In this document: in pieces, positions 52,702 to 61,322 of the stretch | How positions within the stretch are numbered: position 1 is the first letter of the stretch | Layout: the number at the start of each line of letters is the position of its first letter | NCBI GenBank assembly: GCA_023444055.1 | Contig: JAEZRV010000032.1 | Span: forward strand, 1 to 64,000 | From: Bacillota bacterium | GTDB lineage: Bacteria > Bacillota > Clostridia > Acetivibrionales > DSM-1351 | Direction: 5' to 3' | DNA: 64,000 nucleotides | The notes under the pieces: generated by a model | The model's input: the letters and a program-made list of their open reading frames with translations, nothing else | What the model was told of the DNA's origin: nothing | Databases searched by the model: none | Position numbers and translations under genes: made by a program

Positions 52702-53318
52702 ATATAGGTGTTTTGGTATCAGGTGGAGGCTCGAACCTTCAAGCTATCATAGACAAGATTGAAAGCGGATATATAAAAAATGTAAAAATAGTTACTGTTG
52801 TTTCCAGCAAAGCAGGAGTATATGCGCTTCAAAGGGCACAGGAGCATGATATTAGTAATACATTTATATCAAGAAAGTCTTTCAACAATATAGATGAATA
52901 TGATGATGCTCTTATAAAGCATTTTACTGAGCATAAGGTTGATTTGGTAGTTATGGCTGGATTTCTGTCAATTTTGGGTGAGAGATTTAATAAGTATTTT
53001 GAAAAAAAAGTTATCAACATTCACCCATCATTAATACCTGCATTTTGTGGAAAAGGCTTCTATGGAATTATTCCACATCAGCATGTAATAGAATCAGGTG
53101 TAAAGGTAACAGGTGCAACAGTGCATTTTGTTGAATTAGAGGCTGACACTGGACCAATTATACTGCAAAAGGCTGTATATGTAGAGGATAATGATACACC
53201 GGAAGTCCTTCAAAAGAGAGTTATGGAAGAAGCTGAGTGGGAGATACTTCCTGAGGCAATAAAGCTTTATGCTGAAAATAGATTGGTTGTTGATGGTAAA
53301 AGGGTTAAAATAATCTAA
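52695..53318 (+). CDS. purN: phosphoribosylglycinamide formyltransferase
   Basis: 207 residues. It transfers a formyl group from 10-formyl-THF to GAR. Motifs are VLVSGGGSNLQAIID, MAGFLSILG, the catalytic NIHPSLIPAFCGKGFYG (Asn and His) and TGATVHFVELEADTGPII with the active-site Asp. It overlaps purM by 7 nt. It is followed by a 328-nt gap filled by two family B repeats before purH. Confidence 0.97.
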   Translation: MLNIGVLVSGGGSNLQAIIDKIESGYIKNVKIVTVVSSKAGVYALQRAQEHDISNTFISRKSFNNIDEYDDALIKHFTEHKVDLVVMAGFLSILGERFNKYFEKKVINIHPSLIPAFCGKGFYGIIPHQHVIESGVKVTGATVHFVELEADTGPIILQKAVYVEDNDTPEVLQKRVMEEAEWEILPEAIKLYAENRLVVDGKRVKII

Positions 53319-53338
53319 ATTTTTGCTTATAGAAAAAT

Positions 53339-53493
53339 ATAACGAGGCAAGAATATGTCCACAACTTCTATAAGTGGCAGGTTTCGCTTTGGTTTTCAGA
53401 AGATAAGAATATCTCCCGCCTCGTTGAAATACCGCTGATGTAATGAAATTTTTCTACAATCGAAGAATTTCATTTTGAATCTAGGTATTATAA
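53339..53493 (+). repeat. 155-nt repeat family B, copy 1
   Basis: It begins ATAACGAGGCAAGAA and ends TCTAGGTATTATAA. An internal CGAGGC..GCCTCG pairing and the hairpin AATGAAATTTTTC / GAAGAATTTCATT are present. A 155-nt copy with close similarity throughout is at 59289-59443. Short terminal inverted repeats (ATAACG/CGTTAT in the better copy) suggest a MITE-like origin. Confidence 0.85.
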
Positions 53494-53560
53494 CAAGGCA
53501 AGAAAATGTCCACAACTTCTATAAGTTGCGGGTACCGCATTTTGAATCTAGGCGTTATAA
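53488..53560 (+). repeat. repeat family B, internally deleted copy
   Basis: It follows copy 1 head to tail, sharing TTATAAC at the joint. It keeps the first 50 or so bases (AAGGCAAGAAAATGTCCACA..) and the last 23 (TTTTGAATCTAGGCGTTATAA) and lacks about 80 in the middle. Confidence 0.8.
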
Positions 53561-53646
53561 GCTTAGGTTAAATTGAGTGTTACGTAGAGATTTTGAGTTC
53601 GGTTAATGTTTATACAATTTTATTTTATAAAGCGGAGGATAGGTTT

Positions 53647-55191
53647 ATGATTAAGCGTGCATTAATAAGTGTTTCAGACAAAACTGGTATAATAGAGTTT
53701 GCTTCTGCGCTAGTTGCAAAGGGAGTAGAAATAATATCTACAGGTGGAACAGAAAAGGCTCTTTCAGCAGCTGGAATAAAGGTAATAAATATCTCTGATG
53801 TTACAGGCTTCCCAGAATGCCTTGATGGAAGAGTAAAAACTTTACATCCAAAGGTACATGCAGGAATTTTAGCAATGAGAAGTAATGAAGAGCATATGAA
53901 CCAGATAAAGGATTTGGGCGTAGACACTATTGATTTAATTGTTATAAACCTATATCCATTCAAACAGACTATTTTAAAAGGTAATGTAGAGTTAGCAGAA
54001 GCAATTGAAAACATTGACATCGGTGGTCCAACAATGATTAGAGCAGCTGCAAAGAACTATCAGGATGTTGCAGTAGTTGTTGATCCAGCTGATTATGAAA
54101 AAGTACTTGCTGAAATGAATGAAACAGGTGATGTTAGTGCAAAAACTAAGTTTAGACTTGCATACAAGGTTTTTGAACACACTAGCCATTATGATACTTT
54201 AATTGCAAAATATCTAAGAGACACTCTTGGTGATATAGATTATCCAGAAACTCTTTCTCTTACTTTTGAGAAAGCTCAGGAAATGCGTTATGGTGAAAAC
54301 CCACATCAAAGTGCTGTTTTCTATAAAGAAGTTGGAGCAAACAGAGGATTTTTACCAAGTGCAGTTCAATTACATGGAAAAGAGTTATCCTTTAACAATA
54401 TAAATGACACAAACGGTGCACTCATGCTTTTAAAAGAGTTTGAGGAACCAACAGTAGTTGCTGTAAAACACACAAATCCATGCGGAGTTGGAAGCGCAGA
54501 TAATATTTATGACGCTTACATGAGAGCTTATGAATCAGATCCTACTTCTATTTTTGGTGGAATTATCGCTGCAAATAAAGAAATTGATTTAAAGACAGCA
54601 GAGGAAATAAACAAGATATTTATTGAAATAGTTATTGCACCTTCTTTCTCTGATGAGGCATTTGCTGTACTTTCACAAAAGAAAAATATCAGATTGTTAA
54701 AGCTTGAAGGAATTGAGGAAAAGGCTCCAGCTGATACTTTTGATATGAAAAAGGTTGCAGGTGGTCTATTAGTTCAGAAAAATGATGATATTTTATTTAA
54801 CGAAGAAGAACTAAAATGTGTTACAAATGTACAGCCAACTAAAGAGCAAATGGAAGATTTAAAATTTGCAATGAAGGTTGTTAAACATACAAAGTCAAAT
54901 GCTATAGTTGTTGCAAAGAATAAGAGCACTTTAGGTGTTGGACCTGGACAAACTAACAGAGTTCTGCCAACAAGAGTAGCTATCGAATATGCTGGAGAGA
55001 GATCAATCGGAGCTGTTTTAGCATCAGATGCATTCTTCCCATTCTCAGATTGTGTTGAAGTAGCAGCTGGCGCAGGTATAAAGGCAATTATTCAGCCAGG
55101 TGGATCTATAAAGGATCAGGATTCAATTGATGCATGTAATAAGTACGGAATTGCTATGGTGTTCACAGGAATGAGACATTTCAAACACTAA
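53647..55191 (+). CDS. purH: bifunctional AICAR formyltransferase / IMP cyclohydrolase
   Basis: 514 residues, the usual PurH length. It carries out the last two steps to IMP. The IMP cyclohydrolase domain (about 1-190) has RALISVSDKTGIIEFA, ISTGGTEKAL, DVTGFPECLDGRVKTLHPK and NIDIGGPTMIRAAAKNY. The transformylase domain has LRYGENPHQ-type MRYGENPHQSA, VKHTNPCGVGSA and SDAFFPFSD. The ATG at 53647 has GCGGAGGA 6 nt upstream, and the frame is open 18 codons upstream without a ribosome site. Confidence 0.97.
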   Translation: MIKRALISVSDKTGIIEFASALVAKGVEIISTGGTEKALSAAGIKVINISDVTGFPECLDGRVKTLHPKVHAGILAMRSNEEHMNQIKDLGVDTIDLIVINLYPFKQTILKGNVELAEAIENIDIGGPTMIRAAAKNYQDVAVVVDPADYEKVLAEMNETGDVSAKTKFRLAYKVFEHTSHYDTLIAKYLRDTLGDIDYPETLSLTFEKAQEMRYGENPHQSAVFYKEVGANRGFLPSAVQLHGKELSFNNINDTNGALMLLKEFEEPTVVAVKHTNPCGVGSADNIYDAYMRAYESDPTSIFGGIIAANKEIDLKTAEEINKIFIEIVIAPSFSDEAFAVLSQKKNIRLLKLEGIEEKAPADTFDMKKVAGGLLVQKNDDILFNEEELKCVTNVQPTKEQMEDLKFAMKVVKHTKSNAIVVAKNKSTLGVGPGQTNRVLPTRVAIEYAGERSIGAVLASDAFFPFSDCVEVAAGAGIKAIIQPGGSIKDQDSIDACNKYGIAMVFTGMRHFKH

Positions 55192-55200
55192 AATCGAGAT

Positions 55201-55347
55201 AAGCTATAAACCAAAAGAAATTTTAGAGGTAGCTATTTGCTTCGCTGGTGGTACCGGCGAAATAGAGGTTAGCTTGTTAGAATATGATAGCGATTAAACG
55301 CATACCTCTACGCGGGGGTCTTTACGTGAACGTAGAGACTTTCCGCG
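55201..55347 (+). other. structured purH-purD intergenic region
   Basis: Hairpin 1 (55201-55275) has outer AAGCTA/TAGCTT and inner CTATTT..CGCTGG / CCGGCGAAATAG. Downstream, CTCTACG (55306-55312) can pair with CGTAGAG (55331-55337), or CGCGG..GTCT (55311-55320) with AGAC..CCGCG (55337-55347). The two pairings share bases and exclude each other. This could be an attenuator or a spacer that sets purD expression. Confidence 0.45.
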
Positions 55348-55394
55348 ATAGTTTTATTATTTTATAATGCCGGAAAAGGCGTGGAGGTTAGTAT

Positions 55395-56654
55395 ATGAAG
55401 GTATTAGTGGTTGGTGGCGGCGGAAGAGAACATACTCTTGTATGGAAACTATCTCAAAGCCCAAAGATCAGTGAATTATATTGTGCACCTGGAAACGGTG
55501 GGATTTCCAAGCTTGCCACATGTGTTGCTATAAAGGCAACTGATATAGATGGAATAGTTAATTACTCAAAAGAAAATAAAATAGATTTGGTTGTTGTTGC
55601 ACCTGATGACCCACTTGCAGCAGGTATGGTGGACAAACTGAATGAAGTCGGAATTAGAGCATTTGGACCTGTAAAGGATGCGGCGATAATTGAAGGCAGT
55701 AAAGCATTTTCAAAGGATTTAATGAAAAAATATAACATACCCACAGCTGGCTATAATGTATTCGAAAACAGCAGTGAGGCACTCAGCTATATTGATAAAT
55801 ATGGTGCTCCAATTGTGGTAAAGGCAGATGGTTTGGCGCTAGGTAAAGGTGTAATAATTGCCAAAACTATTGAAGAAGCAAAAGATGCTGTAAATGGAAT
55901 GATGAACGATAAGCTATTTGGAAATGCTGGCAATAAAATAGTTATCGAGGAATTCATTGAAGGACCAGAAGTTTCAATTTTAGCATTTACTGATGGCAAA
56001 ACTATTGTCCCTATGGTATCCTCACAGGATCATAAACGTGCTTATGACAATGACCAAGGGCCAAACACAGGTGGAATGGGAACATTTTCACCAAGTCCAT
56101 TGTATGATGATAAGCTTGCTGATTTCTGCATGAAGGAAATTTTTGTTCCAACTATTGAGGCAATGAACAAAGAGGGGCGTAAATTTAAAGGTGTTTTATA
56201 TTTTGGTTTAATGCTTACAAAGGACGGACCAAAGGTTTTGGAGTACAATGCAAGATTTGGTGATCCTGAGACACAGGTAGTTATTCCAAGATTAAAGACG
56301 GACTTATTAGAAATATTTGAAGCTATCATTGATGAAAAGCTTGATGAAATAGATATTGAATGGGATGATAACGCAGCTGTTTGCGTAGTTGCTGCATCTG
56401 GAGGATATCCTGGGAAATACCCAACAGGCTTAGAGATAAATGGACTTGATGATGCTCAGGCAAATGGTGAAACTATTGTTTTCCATGCAGGTACTTCGTA
56501 TAAAGATGGAAAGTTTTACACTGCTGGTGGAAGAGTATTAGGGGTTACAGCGGTAGAAAAGACTATGGATATGGCGATAGATAAAGCATATGCTGGTATT
56601 GAAAAAATCAACTTTGAAGGAATGCACTACAGAAAAGATATTGGAAGGAAATAA
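55395..56654 (+). CDS. purD: phosphoribosylamine-glycine ligase
   Basis: 419 residues, ATP-grasp fold. It joins phosphoribosylamine and glycine to give GAR. Motifs are MKVLVVGGGGREHTLVWKL, the ATP-grasp APIVVKADGLALGKGVIIA, SQDHKRAYDNDQGPNTGGMG, EYNARFGDPETQV and GGRVLGV. GGAGG lies 7 nt before the ATG. It is the last gene of the pur cluster, followed by a 98-nt hairpin repeat that probably ends the transcript. Confidence 0.97.
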   Translation: MKVLVVGGGGREHTLVWKLSQSPKISELYCAPGNGGISKLATCVAIKATDIDGIVNYSKENKIDLVVVAPDDPLAAGMVDKLNEVGIRAFGPVKDAAIIEGSKAFSKDLMKKYNIPTAGYNVFENSSEALSYIDKYGAPIVVKADGLALGKGVIIAKTIEEAKDAVNGMMNDKLFGNAGNKIVIEEFIEGPEVSILAFTDGKTIVPMVSSQDHKRAYDNDQGPNTGGMGTFSPSPLYDDKLADFCMKEIFVPTIEAMNKEGRKFKGVLYFGLMLTKDGPKVLEYNARFGDPETQVVIPRLKTDLLEIFEAIIDEKLDEIDIEWDDNAAVCVVAASGGYPGKYPTGLEINGLDDAQANGETIVFHAGTSYKDGKFYTAGGRVLGVTAVEKTMDMAIDKAYAGIEKINFEGMHYRKDIGRK

Positions 56655-56737
56655 CAAGTTGTTGACTCCGGAAGAAAAAAATTTTGATACTATGGAAGAT
56701 TAGAATAGTATTATGCATTGTGATTAAAAGCGAGCAG

Positions 56738-56835
56738 GTGGCTGTTGTAGAACAACACTTAACAATATTATATATGTATAGGTTGAAAAATCAGGTACAA
56801 AATGTAATTGTTAAGATGTATTTCGCGATAGCCAC
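56738..56835 (+). repeat. 98-nt long-hairpin repeat, copy 2
   Basis: The arms GTGGCTGTTGTAGAA and TTTCGCGATAGCCAC pair using several G-U pairs and one mismatch, followed by TTTTGTTT. The interior (ATTATATATGTAT, then TAATTGTTAAGATG) matches copy 1 at 7463-7560. It probably terminates the pur transcript. Confidence 0.75.
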
Positions 56836-56928
56836 TTTTGTTTAACTCCAATAATCACACTCGGACTATATTAAGTGGCTAAATAGTACAATATGAAATA
56901 TTTAGTAACATTGTTTTTGTAATTTTTA

Positions 56929-56957
56929 TTAATAATTTAGTGCTTTTATGCTATAAT
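56929..56957 (+). promoter_or_regulatory. promoter of nadD
   Basis: An extended -10 TGcTATAAT (56949-56957) follows a weak -35 TTAATA (56929-56934) at 17 nt. Confidence 0.5.
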
Positions 56958-57021
56958 GTTCTCTGTGTGTTTGGTAGTAAATCTAGTCAATAAATTTATA
57001 TAGATATAGAGGAATCTCTTA

Positions 57022-57645
57022 ATGGAAGGTAAAAGCTTGAAAATAGGCATATGTGGAGGTACATTTGACCCAATTCATTTAGGACATCTTGCAATAGCAG
57101 AGCTAGTAAGGTGCGAATTAAATTTGGACAAGGTTTTGTTTATTCCATCCGGTATGCCACCGCATAAAGATATAAATTTAATAACTGATCCTATTAATAG
57201 ATTGAATATGGTTAAATGTGCGGTAAGTGAGAACCCCTACTTTGAAGCTTCTGATATTGAAGTTAAGAGAAAAGGATACACCTATACAGTAGATACATTG
57301 AATGAGCTTCATAAAATATATCCACCAGATACTATATTTTATTATATAATTGGTGCAGATGTAGTCATGGATTTACTGACTTGGAAAAGGTCAGAAGAGG
57401 TTTTTGCGCTTACTAAATTTGTTGCAGTAATGAGAGCTGGATACTTAGATAAAGATTTTAATAATCGAATAAATGTATTGAGGCAAAAACACAGTTTAGA
57501 TATCACCAGCATAGAAGCACCGTTGATTGAGGTATCATCAACCTTTATAAGAGAAAGAACTAGTAAAAATAAATCAGTTAAATACCTTGTTAGTGAGTGT
57601 GTAGAAGAATATATAAAGAAAAATAAATTATATATTTTAAGATAA
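57022..57645 (+). CDS. nadD: nicotinate-nucleotide adenylyltransferase
   Basis: 207 residues. It makes deamido-NAD from nicotinate mononucleotide and ATP. The nucleotidyltransferase motif GGTFDPIHLGHLAIAE and the C-terminal ISSTFIRER-type SSTFIRERTSKNKSVKYLV are present, with PHKD in between. AGAGGAA lies upstream of the ATG. The order nadD-yqeK-lytR_C-rsfS is a common Firmicutes cluster and supports the four calls together. Confidence 0.95.
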   Translation: MEGKSLKIGICGGTFDPIHLGHLAIAELVRCELNLDKVLFIPSGMPPHKDINLITDPINRLNMVKCAVSENPYFEASDIEVKRKGYTYTVDTLNELHKIYPPDTIFYYIIGADVVMDLLTWKRSEEVFALTKFVAVMRAGYLDKDFNNRINVLRQKHSLDITSIEAPLIEVSSTFIRERTSKNKSVKYLVSECVEEYIKKNKLYILR

Positions 57646-57725
57646 TTAAAGTTGTAGAAAATTTACAAGTGCAATTTAACAAATTATGAAAAAAATATAA
57701 ATATGGTAAAAAGGAAAGGCTATCA

Positions 57726-58292
57726 ATGAATATTATCGAAATGGATACATTGCTAAAGCAGTCATTAAAGCCAAATAGGTATATTCACTCTGTGAACACA
57801 ATGAAAGAAGCAATATCATTGGCAGAACGTTACGGTGAGGATAAAGATATTGCTGCAGTTGCAGGACTTCTCCACGATTGCGCAAGAAATTTGAAGGATG
57901 ATGAGACTGTAGAATATTGCGAAAAAAATGGGGTAGAATTAAACGAAATTGAACAAAGACAAATTTTTTTAATGCATGGTGAAGTGGGTTCAATAATAGC
58001 CAAAGAAAAATATGGTGTTGATGATAAGATTATTTTAGATGCCATAAGGTATCATTCGACAGGCTGTTCTAAAATGAATATGATGGACAAAATAATTTTT
58101 TTAGCAGATTATATAGAACCAGGAAGAACACATAGTGTGGTTAATGATGTTAGAAGGCTGGCATATGAAGATATTAATAAGGCATTAATATGTGCTTTTA
58201 ATAATGTTATTAAATATGTTATAATGCAAAATGGTTTGATTCACCCGTTAACAATTGAGGCAAGAAACGGACTATTACTAAATAATTTTTAG
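57726..58292 (+). CDS. yqeK: YqeK-type HD phosphohydrolase
   Basis: 188 residues. HD-domain ligands are visible: RYIHSVNTMKEAISLAERYG (His), AVAGLLHDCARNL (His-Asp), MHGEVGSIIAKEKYG (His) and IIFLADYIEPGR (Asp). YqeK proteins hydrolyse diadenosine tetraphosphate to two ADP. AAGGAAAGG lies upstream. The gene is second in the nadD cluster, 80 nt after it. Confidence 0.92.
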   Translation: MNIIEMDTLLKQSLKPNRYIHSVNTMKEAISLAERYGEDKDIAAVAGLLHDCARNLKDDETVEYCEKNGVELNEIEQRQIFLMHGEVGSIIAKEKYGVDDKIILDAIRYHSTGCSKMNMMDKIIFLADYIEPGRTHSVVNDVRRLAYEDINKALICAFNNVIKYVIMQNGLIHPLTIEARNGLLLNNF

Positions 58293-58339
58293 TTTAATAG
58301 TACCAAAATAAACGATGGTATTGCACATGGAGGATACTA

Positions 58340-58858
58340 ATGGGTAAGATTTTTAGAATAGGATTTTATGGGATAGGAACATTTTTGCTGTTTTTTTCAT
58401 CAATTATAGTAGGAGCTAATTTTTATAAAGATTCAGGCGTATTTGATAAATCTGTAATAGAGGTTAAGAAACAATCAGAAACAGCAAAGCCTTCGCAAAA
58501 TAAAAAGATTATTGTAGATACTGATTCGGAAAAAAAAGCTCCAAAAGAGACTGCAGAGAAAACTCCTAGTCAATCTACAGTTAAGAATGAGAAGCTGGCT
58601 GTAGAGGTTATAAACTGCACTGATATAAGCGGTCTTGCAGATGCCATAAGAACAATGCTAGAAGCAAAAGGTCACAAAGTTAGTGCTGGAAATACTTTTG
58701 AAAGTACACAAGGAACTTCTAAAATCCTTATAAGAAAAAAGGGAGTAAATGCGGATGCAATCAGTAATTCGCTAAAGATATCTGTAATAAAAGAAGAACT
58801 TCAACCGGAATCTCGATTTGATGTAACTATTATTATAGGAAGAGACTTTAACCCATAG
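58340..58858 (+). CDS. membrane-anchored LytR_C-domain protein
   Basis: 172 residues. One N-terminal membrane segment (GTFLLFFSSIIVGANF) is followed by a Lys/Ser/Thr-rich linker (about 40-85) and a C-terminal LytR_C domain (VEVINCTDISGLADAIRTML, ILIRKKGVNADAISNSLKIS). LytR_C domains often follow LytR-CpsA-Psr wall-polymer ligases, but no LCP domain is present here. It occupies the slot where an LCP gene is often found in nadD-yqeK clusters. GGAGG lies upstream of the ATG. Confidence 0.8.
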   Translation: MGKIFRIGFYGIGTFLLFFSSIIVGANFYKDSGVFDKSVIEVKKQSETAKPSQNKKIIVDTDSEKKAPKETAEKTPSQSTVKNEKLAVEVINCTDISGLADAIRTMLEAKGHKVSAGNTFESTQGTSKILIRKKGVNADAISNSLKISVIKEELQPESRFDVTIIIGRDFNP

Positions 58859-58947
58859 CAAGAACTATGCTATAATAAACAGAGCTCGTAAAAAGACAAG
58901 TTAAACTATATGATTTTAATATATTATGAATTGAAGAGGTGCAGATA

Positions 58948-59289
58948 TTGGATTCAAAAAAATTAGTAGACAAGATTATGGAAGCAATGCAAGAAAAGAA
59001 GGCTAAAGATATTAATATCATTGATATCCATAACATTACAATAATTGCTGATTATTTTGTAATTTGCAGTGGTACATCTACCACACATATAAAGGCAATA
59101 GCAGATGAAATAGAGTTTAAACTAAATGAAATTGGCCTTGATGCATATCATAAAGAGGGTTATGACACCGCAAGATGGATTTTACTAGATTATGCAGATG
59201 TAGTTGTTCACGTTTTCCATCACGAAGACAGAGAGTTTTATAACCTTGAACGATTGTGGTCTGATGGCGAAATGACTTGTATTAGATAA
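58948..59289 (+). CDS. rsfS: ribosomal silencing factor RsfS
   Basis: 113 residues from a TTG with GAGGTG 6 nt upstream. A GTG in frame at 58939 overlaps that ribosome site. RsfS binds L14 (uL14) on the 50S subunit and blocks subunit joining in starvation. Family signatures are DINIIDIHNITIIADYFVIC, SGTSTTHIKAIADEIE and ARWILLDYADVVVHVFHHED, then REFYNLERLW. A family B repeat begins in its stop codon. Confidence 0.95.
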   Translation: MDSKKLVDKIMEAMQEKKAKDINIIDIHNITIIADYFVICSGTSTTHIKAIADEIEFKLNEIGLDAYHKEGYDTARWILLDYADVVVHVFHHEDREFYNLERLWSDGEMTCIR

Positions 59290-59443
59290 TAACGAGGCAA
59301 GAAAATGTCCCCTACTTCTATAAGTGGTGGGTACTGCTTTGGTTTTCAGGCGGTGAGAATATCTCCCGCCTCGATGAAACGCCACTGATGTAATGAAATT
59401 TTTCTACAATCGAAAAATTTCATTTTGAATCTAGGCGTTATAA
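59289..59443 (+). repeat. 155-nt repeat family B, copy 3
   Basis: It begins ATAACGAGGCAAGAAAATG at the last base of the rsfS stop and ends CTAGGCGTTATAA. AATGAAATTTTTC pairs perfectly with GAAAAATTTCATT (13 bp, 59392-59424), and CGAGGC with GCCTCG. Terminal ATAACG and CGTTAT form a short inverted repeat. Confidence 0.85.
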
Positions 59444-59446
59444 ATA

Positions 59447-59478
59447 GCAAAACCTGCTGTTGTTGAGCAGGTTTTGTT
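59447..59478 (+). terminator. intrinsic terminator of the nadD-rsfS operon
   Basis: CAAAACCTGC and GCAGGTTTTG form a perfect 10-bp stem around TGTTGTTGA, and the T-run is in the 3' arm. Confidence 0.8.
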
Positions 59479-59608
59479 ACGGTAATGGAAAATCTTAAAC
59501 TTGCATTTGCAAGTGATGTATACGAAAAGAAAATTTTAAAAATTAATAATATTAATAAAGAGGTGTGGGGTATATCAGTTTACCTATGCTTAGAAATGGA
59601 GATAAGAA

Positions 59609-61225
59609 ATGATTAGTGCAAATGGTGTTTCTCTTAGATATGGGGGACGAGCTTTATTTGAAAATGTAAATATCAAATTTACACCAGGCAACTGCTATGG
59701 ATTAATTGGAGCTAATGGGGCTGGAAAATCAACATTTTTAAAAATTTTATCTGGTGAGATTGAGCCTAGTAAGGGAGATGTAACAATAAGTCCCGGTGAG
59801 AGGCTTGCGGTACTAAAGCAAGACCACTTTGAATTTGACGAGTTTGAGGTTCTGAGAACAGTAATGATGGGTCATCCGAGACTTATTGAAATAATGGAAG
59901 AAAAGGAAATACTCTATGCTAAATCTGATTTTACAGAGGAAGAAGGAATCAGATTATCCGAATTAGAAGCAGAGTTTGCAGATTTAAATGGTTGGGAAGC
60001 AGAGTCTGATGCTGCTACTTTATTAAATGGCTTAAATATAGGCGAAGAGTATCATTACAAGAAAATGAAGGATTTAGATGGTAATGAGAAGGTGAGAGTA
60101 TTATTAGCTCAAGCTTTATTTGGTAATCCTGATATTTTGCTGATGGACGAGCCTACAAACCACTTAGATATAGCTTCAATTACATGGCTTGAAAACTTCC
60201 TTGCAAATTTTGAAAATACCGTTATAGTGGTGTCTCATGATAGGCATTTCTTAAATCAGGTATGTACTCAAATAGCAGACATAGACTTTGGAAAAATTCA
60301 GATGTTTGTTGGTAATTATGATTTCTGGTATCAGTCAAGCCAATTGGCACTACAACAGGCAAAAGATGTTAATAAGAAAACAGAAGCAAGAATGAAAGAA
60401 TTGCAAGAGTTTATTCAAAGATTTAGCGCAAATGCGTCAAAATCAAAGCAGGCTACATCTCGTAAAAAAATGCTGGATAAGTTAACACTTGAAGACATTA
60501 AGCCTTCTTCAAGAAAGTATCCTTTTGTTGATTTTAAGCCTGACAGAGAGGCTGGAAACGATTTATTAATGATCAATGGAATTTCAAAGGAAATTGAAGG
60601 CGAAAAGCTTTTAAATGATCTTAATATAATAGTGAACAAGGGTGACAAAATTGCTTTTGTTGGAACATATGGAAAAGCTAAGACAACTTTATTTAAGGTT
60701 TTAATGGGTGAGATGGAACCAGATAGCGGCGATTTTAAATGGGGTATAACTACAAGCCAAGCTTACTTTCCAAGTGATAATTCAGAGTTTTTTGACGGTG
60801 TAGACCTCACTCTTGTTGATTGGCTCAGACAATTCTCAAAGGATCAGACTGAGACCTTCTTGAGAGGTTGGTTGGGAAGAATGTTGTTTTCAGGAGAAGA
60901 GGCTTTGAAAAAAGCATCTGTACTATCTGGAGGAGAAAAGGTTCGCTGTATGCTTTCAAAGATGATGCTCTCGGGGGCGAATGTATTAATTCTTGACGAG
61001 CCTACAAATCACCTTGATTTGGAATCAATAACAGCACTAAACAATGGTTTGATAAATTATAAGGGAACTATTTTGTTTACATCACATGACCACGAATTTG
61101 TTCAGACAATTGCAAATAGAATAATTGAGATAACTCCAAAGGGAATAATAGACAGACAGATGTCATATGATGAGTATTTGGAGAATGAGGATATTATTGC
61201 ACTGAGGAAAGAAATGTGGGCATAG
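59609..61225 (+). CDS. ABC-F family ATPase (YbiT-like)
   Basis: 538 residues with two ABC ATPase domains and no membrane segment. ABC-F proteins act on ribosomes at the E site. Domain 1 has Walker A GANGAGKST and Walker B LLMDEPTNHLD. Its signature LSGGE is altered to LDGNE, as is also the case in E. coli YbiT. The linker holds RFSANASKSKQATSRKKMLD. Domain 2 has GTYGKAKTT, signature LSGGEKVRCML and LILDEPTNHLD. It ends ITPKGIIDRQMSYDEYL. AATGGAGA lies upstream of the ATG. A role in antibiotic protection is possible but not shown. Confidence 0.92.
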   Translation: MISANGVSLRYGGRALFENVNIKFTPGNCYGLIGANGAGKSTFLKILSGEIEPSKGDVTISPGERLAVLKQDHFEFDEFEVLRTVMMGHPRLIEIMEEKEILYAKSDFTEEEGIRLSELEAEFADLNGWEAESDAATLLNGLNIGEEYHYKKMKDLDGNEKVRVLLAQALFGNPDILLMDEPTNHLDIASITWLENFLANFENTVIVVSHDRHFLNQVCTQIADIDFGKIQMFVGNYDFWYQSSQLALQQAKDVNKKTEARMKELQEFIQRFSANASKSKQATSRKKMLDKLTLEDIKPSSRKYPFVDFKPDREAGNDLLMINGISKEIEGEKLLNDLNIIVNKGDKIAFVGTYGKAKTTLFKVLMGEMEPDSGDFKWGITTSQAYFPSDNSEFFDGVDLTLVDWLRQFSKDQTETFLRGWLGRMLFSGEEALKKASVLSGGEKVRCMLSKMMLSGANVLILDEPTNHLDLESITALNNGLINYKGTILFTSHDHEFVQTIANRIIEITPKGIIDRQMSYDEYLENEDIIALRKEMWA

Positions 61226-61283
61226 TAGTTTTGCCGTAAAAATGTAAATGTTAGCTGAACAAATATAAAGTATACAGAACATT

Positions 61284-61314
61284 AAAAAAGACCTCTTTAT
61301 TGGAGGTCTTTTTT
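61284..61314. terminator. bidirectional intrinsic terminator
   Basis: AAAAAAGACCTC and GAGGTCTTTTTT form a 12-bp stem between the convergent ABC-F and acyl-CoA synthetase genes. Confidence 0.88.
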
Positions 61315-61322
61315 CAGTGGAT

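Noticed and set aside
55233..55265. GGTGGTACCG word suggesting a T-box between purH and purD
   Set aside because: The word is part of a simple palindromic hairpin, with no stem I, specifier loop or terminator of T-box type.
60070..60110. Degenerate ABC signature (LDGNE) as sign of a defective ABC-F protein
   Set aside because: The first-domain signature is also non-canonical in E. coli YbiT, the closest type, and all Walker motifs are intact.
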